A stretch of DNA of 64,000 bases. It comes from JAJYKC01 sp035545735. GTDB lineage: Bacteria > Acidobacteriota > Terriglobia > Bryobacterales > Bryobacteraceae. Within the stretch, counting starts at the first letter, position 1. Every line of letters starts with the position of its first letter. Below the pieces are notes generated by a model. The model was not told the DNA's origin and made no database searches. It saw only the letters and a list, made by a program, of their open reading frames with translations. Location: positions 186,001 through 250,000 of the forward strand of contig DASZXS010000027.1 of assembly GCA_035545735.1 (NCBI GenBank). The letters run 5' to 3'. This document shows, in pieces, positions 1 to 8,248 of this stretch. Position numbers and translations under genes: made by a program.

Positions 1-1
1 G

Positions 2-220
2 GCGCCGGTTAGCGGAGCAAGCGTAAAAATCGAAGGCGACATGACCCATCCGGGCATGGGTCCGGTATTCGCTCAGGCCGAAGCGGCCGGTCCCGGCAAA
101 TATGCCGGAACCCTCGACTTTACGATGCCCGGCGATTGGGTGGTGAGTGTTCAGGCCTCCCTGCCAGGCGGCGCGAGGTTCGAGCGCCGGATCAACGTGA
201 GAGGAGTGGCCCCCCGGTAG
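2..220 (+). CDS. FixH/YtkA-like domain protein, C-terminal fragment
   Basis: The reading frame enters from the left edge and gives 72 residues before a TAG at 218-220. What remains looks like the end of a small extracytoplasmic Ig-like domain of the YtkA/FixH type: a methionine- and proline-rich stretch (DMTHPGMGPVFA), then a strand pattern ending in GKYAGTLDFTMPGDWVVSVQ, the usual closing strands of that fold. The next gene starts 4 bases later, so they are probably cotranscribed. FixH-like proteins accompany polyferredoxins of the FixG/CcoG kind, which fits the neighbour. The N-terminus, and hence any signal or membrane anchor, lies outside the window. The family call rests on pattern only. 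Confidence 0.6.
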   Translation, partial: APVSGASVKIEGDMTHPGMGPVFAQAEAAGPGKYAGTLDFTMPGDWVVSVQASLPGGARFERRINVRGVAPR

Positions 221-224
221 TTTC

Positions 225-1667
225 ATGGCTAGCGATCCGGGCGAATTCGACCTCCTCCGCGTTCCCGTCCTCGGAGCATTTCTTCGCTGGCGGCACGCGC
301 GGACGATCTCGCAGATCCCTCTCTTTCTGGTTTCACTCGTCATGGTGGTTCACGGTCTATTCGGGCCGGACCTTGCCCCCAAGAACCTCGCCACGACACT
401 CACCTGGGTCCATTTTCGGGGCGCCCTGGTGCTGGTGCTGTTGGCGGCCGGAAACCTCTTCTGCCTGTCCTGTCCTTTCATGTTCGTCCGGCAGGGCGCG
501 CGCAAGCTATTCCGTCCGCGCTTCGAGTGGCCGCGCCCACTGCGCAACAAGTGGGTTGCCGTAGCTCTGTTTGCCGGCATCCTCTTCGTTTATGAACTCT
601 TCGATCTGTGGTCCGATCCCTGGTGGACCGCGTGCCTGATCGCCGGTTACTTCGCGGCGGTTCTGCTCGTCGATGGCCTCTTCAAGCACGCGGTGTTCTG
701 CAAATTTGTCTGCCCCATCGGCCAGTTCAACTTCATCGCCGCCACCGTCTCGCCGCTCGAAGTGAAAGTTCGTCAACCCTCGGTGTGCGGCGCGTGCAAA
801 ACCACCGACTGCATCCGTGGACGGCGCGATCCGCACAACGGCCTAACCATCCTCCAGCGCGGCTGCGAACTCGCGCTGTTCCAGCCCCGCAAGACCGGCA
901 ACATGGATTGCACCTTCTGCCTGGAGTGCGTCAATGCTTGCCCGCACGATAACATCGGAATCCTGAGCCGTCCTCCCGCGGAAGAATTGACCATCGACCC
1001 GCGCCGCTCCGGCATCGGCTTCTTTTCCCGCCGCGCCGATCTGGCTGCACTTTCTATCGTCTTTACGTTCGGGGCGCTCTTGAACGCCTTCGGCATGGTG
1101 AGCCCGGTCTACTCCTTCGAACGCTGGTTAGGCGGCCTGATGCGGACCGGCCGCGAGGCTCCCGTTCTGGCGGTGATCTTCGGGATTTTTCTGGTTGCCG
1201 CGCCGGTTGCGCTTCTCGGTCTTGCAGCCTGGATTTCGCGGGCCTGGGCCGGACTGCGGGCCGGAGTTGGACAGCTTGTCATCCGCTACGCCTATTCCCT
1301 CGTTCCGCTTGGATTCGGCATGTGGCTGGCTCATTACAGCTTCCACTTTTTTACCGGCCTTTACACGATTGTGCCGTTGACTCAAAATGCGCTCGCAAGT
1401 ATTGGCTGGCCGATTTTGGGCGAGCCCCGCTGGACGATGGTCGGCCTGCCGCTCCGCTATGTCCAGCCGCTTGAAATGGGTTTTCTGCTGCTCGGGTTTG
1501 CCGGCTCGCTGGTGGTCGCTCATCGTCTGGCGGAAGGAGAGTCGCCGGAACAGCATCTGCGCGTCTTCGCGCCGTGGGCCGCCGTTTGCGCGATTCTTCT
1601 GGTCGCGTCGGTTTGGCTCATGTGGCAGCCGATGGATATGCGCGCCACTTTTCTGGAGTTTTCATGA
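225..1667 (+). CDS. Membrane-bound polyferredoxin (NapH/NosR/CcoG-like 4Fe-4S protein)
   Basis: A 480-residue polytopic membrane protein with many cysteines on one side. Visible cysteine groups are C80-x2-C83-P, C159-x3-C163-P, then a ferredoxin-like pair C188, C191, C196 and C229-x2-C232-x2-C235-x3-C239-P. The CxxCP and CxxxCP motifs at the ends of membrane helices are typical of NapH, NosR and CcoG proteins, which move electrons between the quinone pool and periplasmic or membrane partners. About eight hydrophobic segments lie around and after the Fe-S region, to residue 475. It overlaps the next gene by 4 bases (ATGA). With the FixH-like fragment upstream and the RnfD-like protein at the end of the operon, it is the likely electron entry or exit point of the module. 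The partner and donor are unknown. Confidence 0.85.
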   Translation: MASDPGEFDLLRVPVLGAFLRWRHARTISQIPLFLVSLVMVVHGLFGPDLAPKNLATTLTWVHFRGALVLVLLAAGNLFCLSCPFMFVRQGARKLFRPRFEWPRPLRNKWVAVALFAGILFVYELFDLWSDPWWTACLIAGYFAAVLLVDGLFKHAVFCKFVCPIGQFNFIAATVSPLEVKVRQPSVCGACKTTDCIRGRRDPHNGLTILQRGCELALFQPRKTGNMDCTFCLECVNACPHDNIGILSRPPAEELTIDPRRSGIGFFSRRADLAALSIVFTFGALLNAFGMVSPVYSFERWLGGLMRTGREAPVLAVIFGIFLVAAPVALLGLAAWISRAWAGLRAGVGQLVIRYAYSLVPLGFGMWLAHYSFHFFTGLYTIVPLTQNALASIGWPILGEPRWTMVGLPLRYVQPLEMGFLLLGFAGSLVVAHRLAEGESPEQHLRVFAPWAAVCAILLVASVWLMWQPMDMRATFLEFS

Positions 1668-2179
1668 CGCTCTTAAAAAGATGCGGCCTGCTTCTGCTGC
1701 TGGCCCTGCCGCTGGCGGCACATAACGGGCCGCCGTTTCCGATCATCGTGGATCGTCCCGCCGGGCCCGTCGTCATTTCGCTTTGGACCCATCCGGATGT
1801 CGGCATTGGGACGTTCTTTGTTATCGTGAAAGCGCCGCCGGGCGGCTCGATTCCGGACGATCTGAAGTTCGATATCGCCGTGCGCCCCGCCACTGGCCGT
1901 CTTGCGTGGGCGCGTTATCCTATGCAGCGGGAATGGCTGCGCGGCCAGGTGCAATTCAATGCGTCGGTTCCTTTCGACGCCCAGGAACTATGGAACGTAC
2001 AGGTTTTTGTGAACAGCAAGAAGGGAAGCGGTCAGTCCGCGGCCAGCGTCGAGGTGACGCCTCCCGGCTTGGGCCGGTGGGATCTTCTCTTTTTCTCCAG
2101 TCCGTTTCTGGGAATAGGCTTTCTGTGGTTTCGAGCGCTGATGAAGAGACGCAACGTCCGGCAGTTACGAAGCGCATGA
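1664..2179 (+). CDS. Exported membrane-anchored protein, FixH/CopC-like fold suspected
   Basis: The start is the ATG overlapping the stop of the polyferredoxin; it gives 171 residues. Residues 1-20 form a signal peptide (KRCGLLLLLALPLAAH). The middle, about 20-135, is rich in beta-type alternation with no cysteine or obvious catalytic residue, and looks like an Ig-like domain of the YtkA/FixH/CopC sort. A hydrophobic segment (LLFFSSPFLGIGFLWFRAL, about 140-160) followed by KRR anchors it with the domain outside. It overlaps the next gene by 4 bases. The operon may thus hold two FixH-like proteins flanking one polyferredoxin. I do not recognise a named family, and the fold assignment is inference. 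Confidence 0.65.
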   Translation: MTLLKRCGLLLLLALPLAAHNGPPFPIIVDRPAGPVVISLWTHPDVGIGTFFVIVKAPPGGSIPDDLKFDIAVRPATGRLAWARYPMQREWLRGQVQFNASVPFDAQELWNVQVFVNSKKGSGQSAASVEVTPPGLGRWDLLFFSSPFLGIGFLWFRALMKRRNVRQLRSA

Positions 2180-5100
2180 CCGGCCGTTCCGGGCTCGCCG
2201 CTCTTCTGGCGGTCTGTTTGTGCGGATGTGGCAGATCCCCGGTTCCGCAGCCCGGGTCCGAAGCGTATCGCGCCCTGGTTCGCTCCTTTTATGTGGGATT
2301 GGCGGGCCTGCAAAGCGGAGAGGACGTGCGTGCGAAAGATGGGTTAACGCAGGCCACGCAGGTTGCCCCCGGAGAAGCTGCTTCCTGGGCCAACCTTGCG
2401 ATTCTTTCGGTTCGCCAGCAGAATCTCGACGGCGCTTTCCAGCAGGCCGATAAGGCCCGGTCTCTGGTCCCGCAAAGCAGCCGGGTGGAGCAGCTTCTCG
2501 GCGACATTGAAAGCCGCCGCGGCAATCCGGCGCAGGCCATCGCCCACCTGAAACGTGCGGTGGAGTTAGATCCCAAAAACCTCAAAGCCGTCTTCATGCT
2601 CGCCGAGCAGACGGAGCGCCAGGGGGACGATGCCAGCGCGGGCCAGGCGCTGCAATGGTTCGAACAAGCCCGGAAGCTCGCGCCGGAAAATACCGCCGTA
2701 TTGCTGGAAGTTGCCCGTCTCGCTGCAAAAACCAATCAAGCCGCCGTACTGCAAGAGGTGCTGACGATCCTCGACCGGCAATCCCCCGCGTGGCCGGAAG
2801 AAGTGCGCCAGCAAATGCAGAAGCTGCGCCAGGCGGCGTCCGGAAATCCCGGCGCCGCGGCGCTGCAGGTGGCCTTTCTTCGCAACACGTTGCTGCGGGT
2901 TCCCGATTACCGGCTCGCGTTGGGGGCCGCGAAAACACCGCCGGTATTTGTCGGCGATCCTTTTCTGAGGTTCCTCAACGCCGTTCCGCCGGCGGACGAG
3001 GCGGCCGCGCCCGATTGGAAAACCACCTTCACGCCGCAGCCATCGCCGTCCGCGCCGGACGGAAAAGTGAACTGGCTCCGGACGATTTGGTTGGATGATT
3101 CCGGCAAACCCACGCTCCTTTGGGCTACCGGCGCCGCGGTACACACCTCGGAAGGCGCTGCGATCGCGTTCCCGAATGCCGCCTCGGCTGCCGTTGCGGA
3201 TCTCAACTACGACTTCAAAAACGACCTAGTGATCGCCGGGCCCGGCGGCGTCGGAGTCTTCCGCCAGGACACCCCGAAACACTTTACCGACGTCACGGCC
3301 GAGTCCCGACTGCCGTCTTCCGTCACCCGCGGCTCTTATACCGGCGCATGGCCGTTTGACGTCGATCTGGATGGCGATCTCGACATCGTTCTCGGCGTAA
3401 GCGGAGCATCGCCCATCGTGCTTCGCAACAACGGAGACGGCACTTTCGGGATTGTCCGCCCCTTCGAGGGCGTCACCGGCGGCGTTTCGTTCGCCGCCGC
3501 CGATGTGGACGGCGGCGGCGCCCCGGGCGTCGCGATGGTGGGTTCCGATGGCAAGCTCAGCCTGTTCCGCAATGAACGCTTCGGACGTTTCCGGCCCTAC
3601 TCCGCGCCCGCTAACCAGGGCGCCGGGGCTGCCGCGGTTTCTTCGGGCGATATAGACAGCGATGGAGCGGCGGACTTTGTCGTCTTGAAGCAGGACGGCG
3701 CTATCTTCCGCGTCTCCGCGAACGGAAGCGCGGAGTTGGCCCGGGCTGGCGCCCAGACCGCCGGTCTCGCTTCCCTCACGCTGGCCGACCTCGACAACAA
3801 CGGCGGTTTGGACCTGCTTACGGGCTCCGGCGAGGTGTTTCTCAACAACGGGCGTGGCTTCGAAAAGCTATCCGGCACTCCCGCCGTTTCTTCCGCCGGC
3901 GCGGCGGACCTGAACCATGACGGACGGCTCGATATCGCCGGCATCGCGCCGGACGGCAAACCGGTTTCTCTGATCAATCAGGGATCCAAAAACTATCGCT
4001 GGCAAGTGGTACGCACGCGCGCGGCCACCGCTCACGGCGATCAGAGGATCAACTCGTTCGGGCTCGGCGGCGAGATCGAAATCCGTGCCGGCCTTCTCGC
4101 CGAAAAACAGATCATCACCGCGCCGGTCGTCCACTTCGGACTCGGTGAGCACGATGAGACCAGCCTCGCCCGCATCGTCTGGCCCAATGGTTCCGTGCAA
4201 GCGGAGTTCGATCTCAAGCCCGATGAATCCATCCTTGCGACACAGCGGTTGAAAGGGTCCTGTCCGTCTCTGTTCGCTTGGGATGGCCACCGGATGCGCT
4301 TTGTGAAGGACGGCGCGCCCTGGTCGCCCGCGCTGGGCCTCCACATCAATGCACAGAAAGTCGCGGGAATAACCCAGACCGGGGAATGGTTCAAGATTCG
4401 CGGCGAAGAACTGGCGCCGAAGGACGGATTCTACGACTTGCGAATCACCGCGGAGCTTTGGGAGACGTTCTATATCGATCTCTATTCGCTCATGGTGGTG
4501 GATCACCCGCGGAATGCCGACATTTATACCGACGAGCGCTTCTCCGTGCCGCCGCCCAGGCTGGCGGTCTATGAAACCTCGAACGCGCAGCCGTTCGCCC
4601 GCGCCGTCGATGACAATGGCGGCGACGTGAGCGCTGCCGTTCGCGCGCGCGACGAAACGTACCTGGATACCTTCGGGCGCGGCCAGTACCAAGGGGTCAC
4701 TCGCGACCACTGGGTCGAACTGGAACTGCCCGCGGAGGCTCCGCGCACGGGCCCGCTTTATTTGATCGCCGAAGGCTGGATCCACCCCACGGACGCCACC
4801 GTCAATATCGCCATGGGGCAGAGTGGGAATCCGCCGCCGCGCGGTCTTCGGATCGACGTTCCGGATGGCCGCGGTCATTGGAGGACGGCGAAATCCGGCC
4901 TCGGCTTCCTGGCCGGCAAGTTGAAAACGGCGGTGATTGATCTCACCGGCATCTTCCCGGCCGGGGCGCCCCGCAAATTCCGGCTCGGAACAAATATGGA
5001 AATTTACTGGGACCGCCTCGCGTGGGCTTCCGGATCGCCGGCGCGCCGGATTCAAACGAACATCCCACTCGCGTCCGCCGAACTGCGGCATCGCGGCTTC

Positions 5101-5565
5101 TCGGTGATGAGAGCCGCCAATCCGTCGTCTCCGGAAATTCCGGTTTACGATCGGGTCGCGAACACCACACAAAAATGGCGCGACCTGGAAGGCTACTATA
5201 CGCGCTTTGGCGATGTCCGGGAACTGTTGGAAAAGGTGGACGATCGCATGGTGATTATGAACGCGGGCGATGAACTGAGCCTGCGCTTTGCCGCCCCGCC
5301 ACCGCCTCCGGAGGGCTGGGTGAGAGACTTCGTTATGATTGGAGACGGTTGGATTAAAGACGGCGATTACAACTCCACGTTTTCCAGCACTGTTTTACCG
5401 CTCCCGTATCACGCCATGAAGGACTACAACGTGCCTCCGACGACCCTGGAAAACGACCCGGCCTATAAGCTGCATCCCGCCGACTGGCAGCGTTTCCACA
5501 CCCGGTATATTTCTTCCCGCCCGTTCCGGACGGAGCTTTGGAGCCACCTATGGAACGGCCGGTAG
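2176..5565 (+). CDS. Large TPR / FG-GAP (VCBS) / UnbV-like lipoprotein
   Basis: The ATG overlapping the previous stop gives 1129 residues. A lipoprotein signal ends at a lipobox (AVCLCGC, Cys about 16). Residues 38-220 are TPR-like helices (AIAHLKRAVELDPKN and similar). Residues about 338-595 hold FG-GAP/VCBS blades with calcium-type loops such as DVDLDGDLD, DIDSDGAADF and DLNHDGRLD. Residues about 605-695 resemble the ASPIC/UnbV domain (FGLGGEIEIRAG, VHFGLGEHDETSLARIVWPNGS). The last 430 residues form a domain I cannot name, starting FAWDGHRMRFVKDGAPWSP and rich in Trp and Tyr. It is probably a surface or periplasmic propeller. It overlaps the following UnbV protein by 16 bases, so the two are translated together. 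The upstream in-frame extension would overlap the previous gene completely and lacks the signal peptide at its front. Confidence 0.85.
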   Translation: MTGRSGLAALLAVCLCGCGRSPVPQPGSEAYRALVRSFYVGLAGLQSGEDVRAKDGLTQATQVAPGEAASWANLAILSVRQQNLDGAFQQADKARSLVPQSSRVEQLLGDIESRRGNPAQAIAHLKRAVELDPKNLKAVFMLAEQTERQGDDASAGQALQWFEQARKLAPENTAVLLEVARLAAKTNQAAVLQEVLTILDRQSPAWPEEVRQQMQKLRQAASGNPGAAALQVAFLRNTLLRVPDYRLALGAAKTPPVFVGDPFLRFLNAVPPADEAAAPDWKTTFTPQPSPSAPDGKVNWLRTIWLDDSGKPTLLWATGAAVHTSEGAAIAFPNAASAAVADLNYDFKNDLVIAGPGGVGVFRQDTPKHFTDVTAESRLPSSVTRGSYTGAWPFDVDLDGDLDIVLGVSGASPIVLRNNGDGTFGIVRPFEGVTGGVSFAAADVDGGGAPGVAMVGSDGKLSLFRNERFGRFRPYSAPANQGAGAAAVSSGDIDSDGAADFVVLKQDGAIFRVSANGSAELARAGAQTAGLASLTLADLDNNGGLDLLTGSGEVFLNNGRGFEKLSGTPAVSSAGAADLNHDGRLDIAGIAPDGKPVSLINQGSKNYRWQVVRTRAATAHGDQRINSFGLGGEIEIRAGLLAEKQIITAPVVHFGLGEHDETSLARIVWPNGSVQAEFDLKPDESILATQRLKGSCPSLFAWDGHRMRFVKDGAPWSPALGLHINAQKVAGITQTGEWFKIRGEELAPKDGFYDLRITAELWETFYIDLYSLMVVDHPRNADIYTDERFSVPPPRLAVYETSNAQPFARAVDDNGGDVSAAVRARDETYLDTFGRGQYQGVTRDHWVELELPAEAPRTGPLYLIAEGWIHPTDATVNIAMGQSGNPPPRGLRIDVPDGRGHWRTAKSGLGFLAGKLKTAVIDLTGIFPAGAPRKFRLGTNMEIYWDRLAWASGSPARRIQTNIPLASAELRHRGFSVMRAANPSSPEIPVYDRVANTTQKWRDLEGYYTRFGDVRELLEKVDDRMVIMNAGDELSLRFAAPPPPPEGWVRDFVMIGDGWIKDGDYNSTFSSTVLPLPYHAMKDYNVPPTTLENDPAYKLHPADWQRFHTRYISSRPFRTELWSHLWNGR

Positions 5566-7361
5566 AACCGAGCCGCGTTGTGCAGGTGGGGGTCGCGATT
5601 TTCTTCGTCGCGCTCCTGGCTTTTCCGCTCGCCTATAAGCGCTATCAGCGCCGGAACGCCGCGGCGCACGCCTCCGCGAGTTCGTCCGAAATACTTGCCC
5701 GCTATGGCTTCGTGCTCCGCGAATCCTCGCGGGAATCGGGAATTCATTTCACCCACCAGGCGCCTACGCTCGATCCCAAGCTGAATCACATCATGGAGCA
5801 AGTTGCGTCGATGGGCGCGGCGGTCTCCATTGTCGATTTCGACCGGGACGGGTGGGCGGACCTTTATGTCGTGGACAGCAGGGAGGGCGGCCACAACGCC
5901 CTCTACCGGAACCTTGGCAACGGGAAGTTTGAGGATGTCGCCGCGGCGGTTGGCCTGGCGGATGTCAACCAACCCGGCACCGGGGTTTCCATGGGCGCGG
6001 TGTGGGGCGACTACGACAACGATGGCTATGAAGACGTCTTTCTCTATAAGTGGGGCAAACCCGAACTCTTTCACAACAACGCCGGCAAGAGTTTCACTCG
6101 GGTAACCGAAGAGGCGTCGTTGCCTCCCTGGGTGAATGCGAATACGGCCATCTGGCTGGACTACGACAACGATGGCAAGCTCGATCTGTTTCTAGGCGGC
6201 TATTATCCCGAGAGCATCGACTTGTGGCATTTGAAGAACACGCTCATCATGCCGGACAGCTTTGAATATGCGCAGAACGGCGGCCGCAAGTATCTCTTTC
6301 ATAATCTCGGTGGGGGCCGTTTCGAGGAAGTCTCCCGGAAAATGGGGATCGACTCGCGTCGCTGGTCTCTTGCGGCCACCGCCGCCGATCTGCGCGGCAC
6401 GGGATACCCCGATATCTTCGTCGCCAACGATTACGGCGTCTCCGAACTCTATCTCAATGAGGGCGGCAAGCGTTTCCGCGAAGCCGGTAAACAGGCCGGG
6501 ATCGGCTTTTCCCCAAAAAGCGGAATGACTGCTTCCACCGGCGATGTTCTGAATCAGGGACAGTTTGGGGTCTACGTTTCAAACATCTCCGAAGAGGGGA
6601 TTCTGGTTCAGGGCAATAACCTGTGGGTGCCGAAGGCGGGATCTTCGGGCAAGGACATCACCTACGAGAATATGGCCAATGCGCTCGGTGTGGAACTGGG
6701 CGGCTGGAGTTTCGGCGCTCAGTTTGGCGACCTGAACAACGACGGTTTCCTCGATCTCTACGTCACCAACGGCAACGTGTCGCTCGATAAAAATCGGAGC
6801 TATTGGTACGACTATTCGAAAGTGGCCGGAGGTAATCGCGCGATCATCTCCGACGCCGCCAACTGGCCTCCTCTCCGGGGCCGCTCGCTGGGCGGCTACC
6901 AGCACAAACGGGTCTGGGTTAACGATGGCCAGGGACGGTTCCAGGAAGTCGCGCAATTAGTCGGCGTGACGGATGTCTTCGATGGGCGCTCCGTGGCGCT
7001 GGGCGATTTCGAGAATAGCGGCGTTTTAGACGTCCTGGTGGCGAATCAGCGCGGGCCGCTGCTGCTCTACAAAGATACCGTCGCCCCCGGCAGGCACTGG
7101 CTCGAACTCGAATTGGAAGGAACCGCCAGTAATCGCAGCGCGATCGGCGCCGAGGCTCGCATCTTCTGGGACGGGCGGCAGCAACTGCAACAGGTCTCGG
7201 GCGGCAGTGGTTTCTGCTCGCAAAATCAGCGGCGCTTGCATTTTGGCCTGGGCCGCGCCACGGCGGTGGATCGCGTCGAAATCCGCTGGCCCTCCGGCAG
7301 GAGACAGACGCTTACGGCACCGAAGGTGGATCAAATTCTGAAAGTGAAAGAGCCGTCGTGA
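5550..7361 (+). CDS. CRTAC1-like protein: FG-GAP repeats with C-terminal ASPIC/UnbV domain
   Basis: The ATG at 5550 gives 603 residues; an in-frame TTG lies 12 bases upstream. One N-terminal hydrophobic segment (VGVAIFFVALLAFPLAY, about 11-27) acts as signal anchor. Several FG-GAP/VCBS blades follow with Ca-binding loops DFDRDGWADLY, DYDNDGYEDVF, DYDNDGKLDLF and DLNNDGFLDLY. The C-terminal 90 residues match ASPIC/UnbV closely: NRSAIGAEARIFW, VSGGSGFCSQNQRRLHFGLG and VEIRWPSG. In this family the pair forms a beta-propeller with a small cap; no enzymatic role is established. It overlaps the previous gene by 16 bases and the next by 4, so it belongs to the redox operon. Two such proteins in a row suggest a hetero-assembly outside the membrane. 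Confidence 0.9.
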   Translation: MERPVEPSRVVQVGVAIFFVALLAFPLAYKRYQRRNAAAHASASSSEILARYGFVLRESSRESGIHFTHQAPTLDPKLNHIMEQVASMGAAVSIVDFDRDGWADLYVVDSREGGHNALYRNLGNGKFEDVAAAVGLADVNQPGTGVSMGAVWGDYDNDGYEDVFLYKWGKPELFHNNAGKSFTRVTEEASLPPWVNANTAIWLDYDNDGKLDLFLGGYYPESIDLWHLKNTLIMPDSFEYAQNGGRKYLFHNLGGGRFEEVSRKMGIDSRRWSLAATAADLRGTGYPDIFVANDYGVSELYLNEGGKRFREAGKQAGIGFSPKSGMTASTGDVLNQGQFGVYVSNISEEGILVQGNNLWVPKAGSSGKDITYENMANALGVELGGWSFGAQFGDLNNDGFLDLYVTNGNVSLDKNRSYWYDYSKVAGGNRAIISDAANWPPLRGRSLGGYQHKRVWVNDGQGRFQEVAQLVGVTDVFDGRSVALGDFENSGVLDVLVANQRGPLLLYKDTVAPGRHWLELELEGTASNRSAIGAEARIFWDGRQQLQQVSGGSGFCSQNQRRLHFGLGRATAVDRVEIRWPSGRRQTLTAPKVDQILKVKEPS

Positions 7362-8218
7362 TCGAGCAACCTCCCGCGAATACACCCGCCGTTCCACCCT
7401 CGCCTCCTTCGCTATTCGCCCGGTTCTTCAGCCCGGGAAACCGCTACCTTGCGCCTCTGCTCATTACTTCGATTCTCGTCGCGGGGCAGCTTAGGTTCGG
7501 TCTTTTGGAGAGCTTTTCCCGAACTTCGCTCGCCATAGCCACGGCCATTATCCTGGAGTTGGTGTTGGGGCGTCTGGTGGTGCGGAAATGGCCCCATCTT
7601 GCCAGTGCCTACATCACCGGCATCAGCGTTGGCATCCTCCTGCGTTCTCCGGACTTCTGGCCCTACGCGCTCTGCAGCGCTCTCGCCATCACATCGAAGT
7701 ATGTGATCCGCTGGCGCGGCCGCCATCTCTGGAATCCTTCCAATTTTTCCATTTCCGCCATGCTTCTGCTCGCGCCGGAATATGTGGCGACGTTGAGCAT
7801 TCAGTGGGGCAACGATATTTGGGCCATGGCTATCGTCTGGGTGTTGGGAGCGTTCATCGTCTGGCGTGTGAAGCGATTCCACATCACGCTGACCTATGTG
7901 CTCTCTTTCCTCGCCCTTTCCGCTGTACGAGCCGCCATCCTGGGCGACCCGTTTCTTTCGGAAGTGGCTCCGCTCACTGGCCCGATGTATCAGCTCTTCA
8001 TCTTTTTCATGATTACGGATCCTCGAACCACGGTGCGGTCGGTGCGCGGCCAGTGCGTGGTCGTCTTCCTGGTCGCGGTGGTCGAAATGATCCTGCGTCT
8101 CGCGGGCAGCGTGGTCGCGCCCTTCTATGCTCTCGCCATCGTCGGGCCCATCGCCATGGCGATCGATCTCTCTCGTGCTTCCCGGGCTGTCGCGTCGCCG
8201 ATCAAGCGGAGCGCTTGA
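7358..8218 (+). CDS. RnfD/NqrB-like membrane protein without flavinylation motif
   Basis: The start is a GTG overlapping the previous stop (GTGA), giving 286 residues. The protein has about nine hydrophobic helices. Two motifs recall RnfD/NqrB: HLWNPSNFS (about 126-134) and FFMITDPRTT (about 220-229). In that family subunit D carries covalently bound FMN on a threonine in an S-G-A-T motif; I searched this protein by eye and found no such motif, and the length is shorter than the usual 320-350 residues. It may keep only the quinone/electron-transfer scaffold. Rnf or Nqr partner genes are absent from the window. Being the last gene of an operon that starts with a polyferredoxin supports a membrane electron-transfer role, but the reaction is unknown. 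Confidence 0.75.
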   Translation: MIEQPPANTPAVPPSPPSLFARFFSPGNRYLAPLLITSILVAGQLRFGLLESFSRTSLAIATAIILELVLGRLVVRKWPHLASAYITGISVGILLRSPDFWPYALCSALAITSKYVIRWRGRHLWNPSNFSISAMLLLAPEYVATLSIQWGNDIWAMAIVWVLGAFIVWRVKRFHITLTYVLSFLALSAVRAAILGDPFLSEVAPLTGPMYQLFIFFMITDPRTTVRSVRGQCVVVFLVAVVEMILRLAGSVVAPFYALAIVGPIAMAIDLSRASRAVASPIKRSA

Positions 8219-8248
8219 CTTTAGGCGAATAAAAGGAGAACATAGCAT

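Noticed and set aside
1783..2175. A longer N-terminus for the large TPR/FG-GAP lipoprotein
   Set aside because: It would overlap most of the preceding gene and hide the lipoprotein signal that begins at 2176.
3868..5172. Open frame of 434 residues on the minus strand within the TPR/FG-GAP lipoprotein gene
   Set aside because: Antisense shadow; very Arg/Gly/Asp rich, no start signal, no family pattern.
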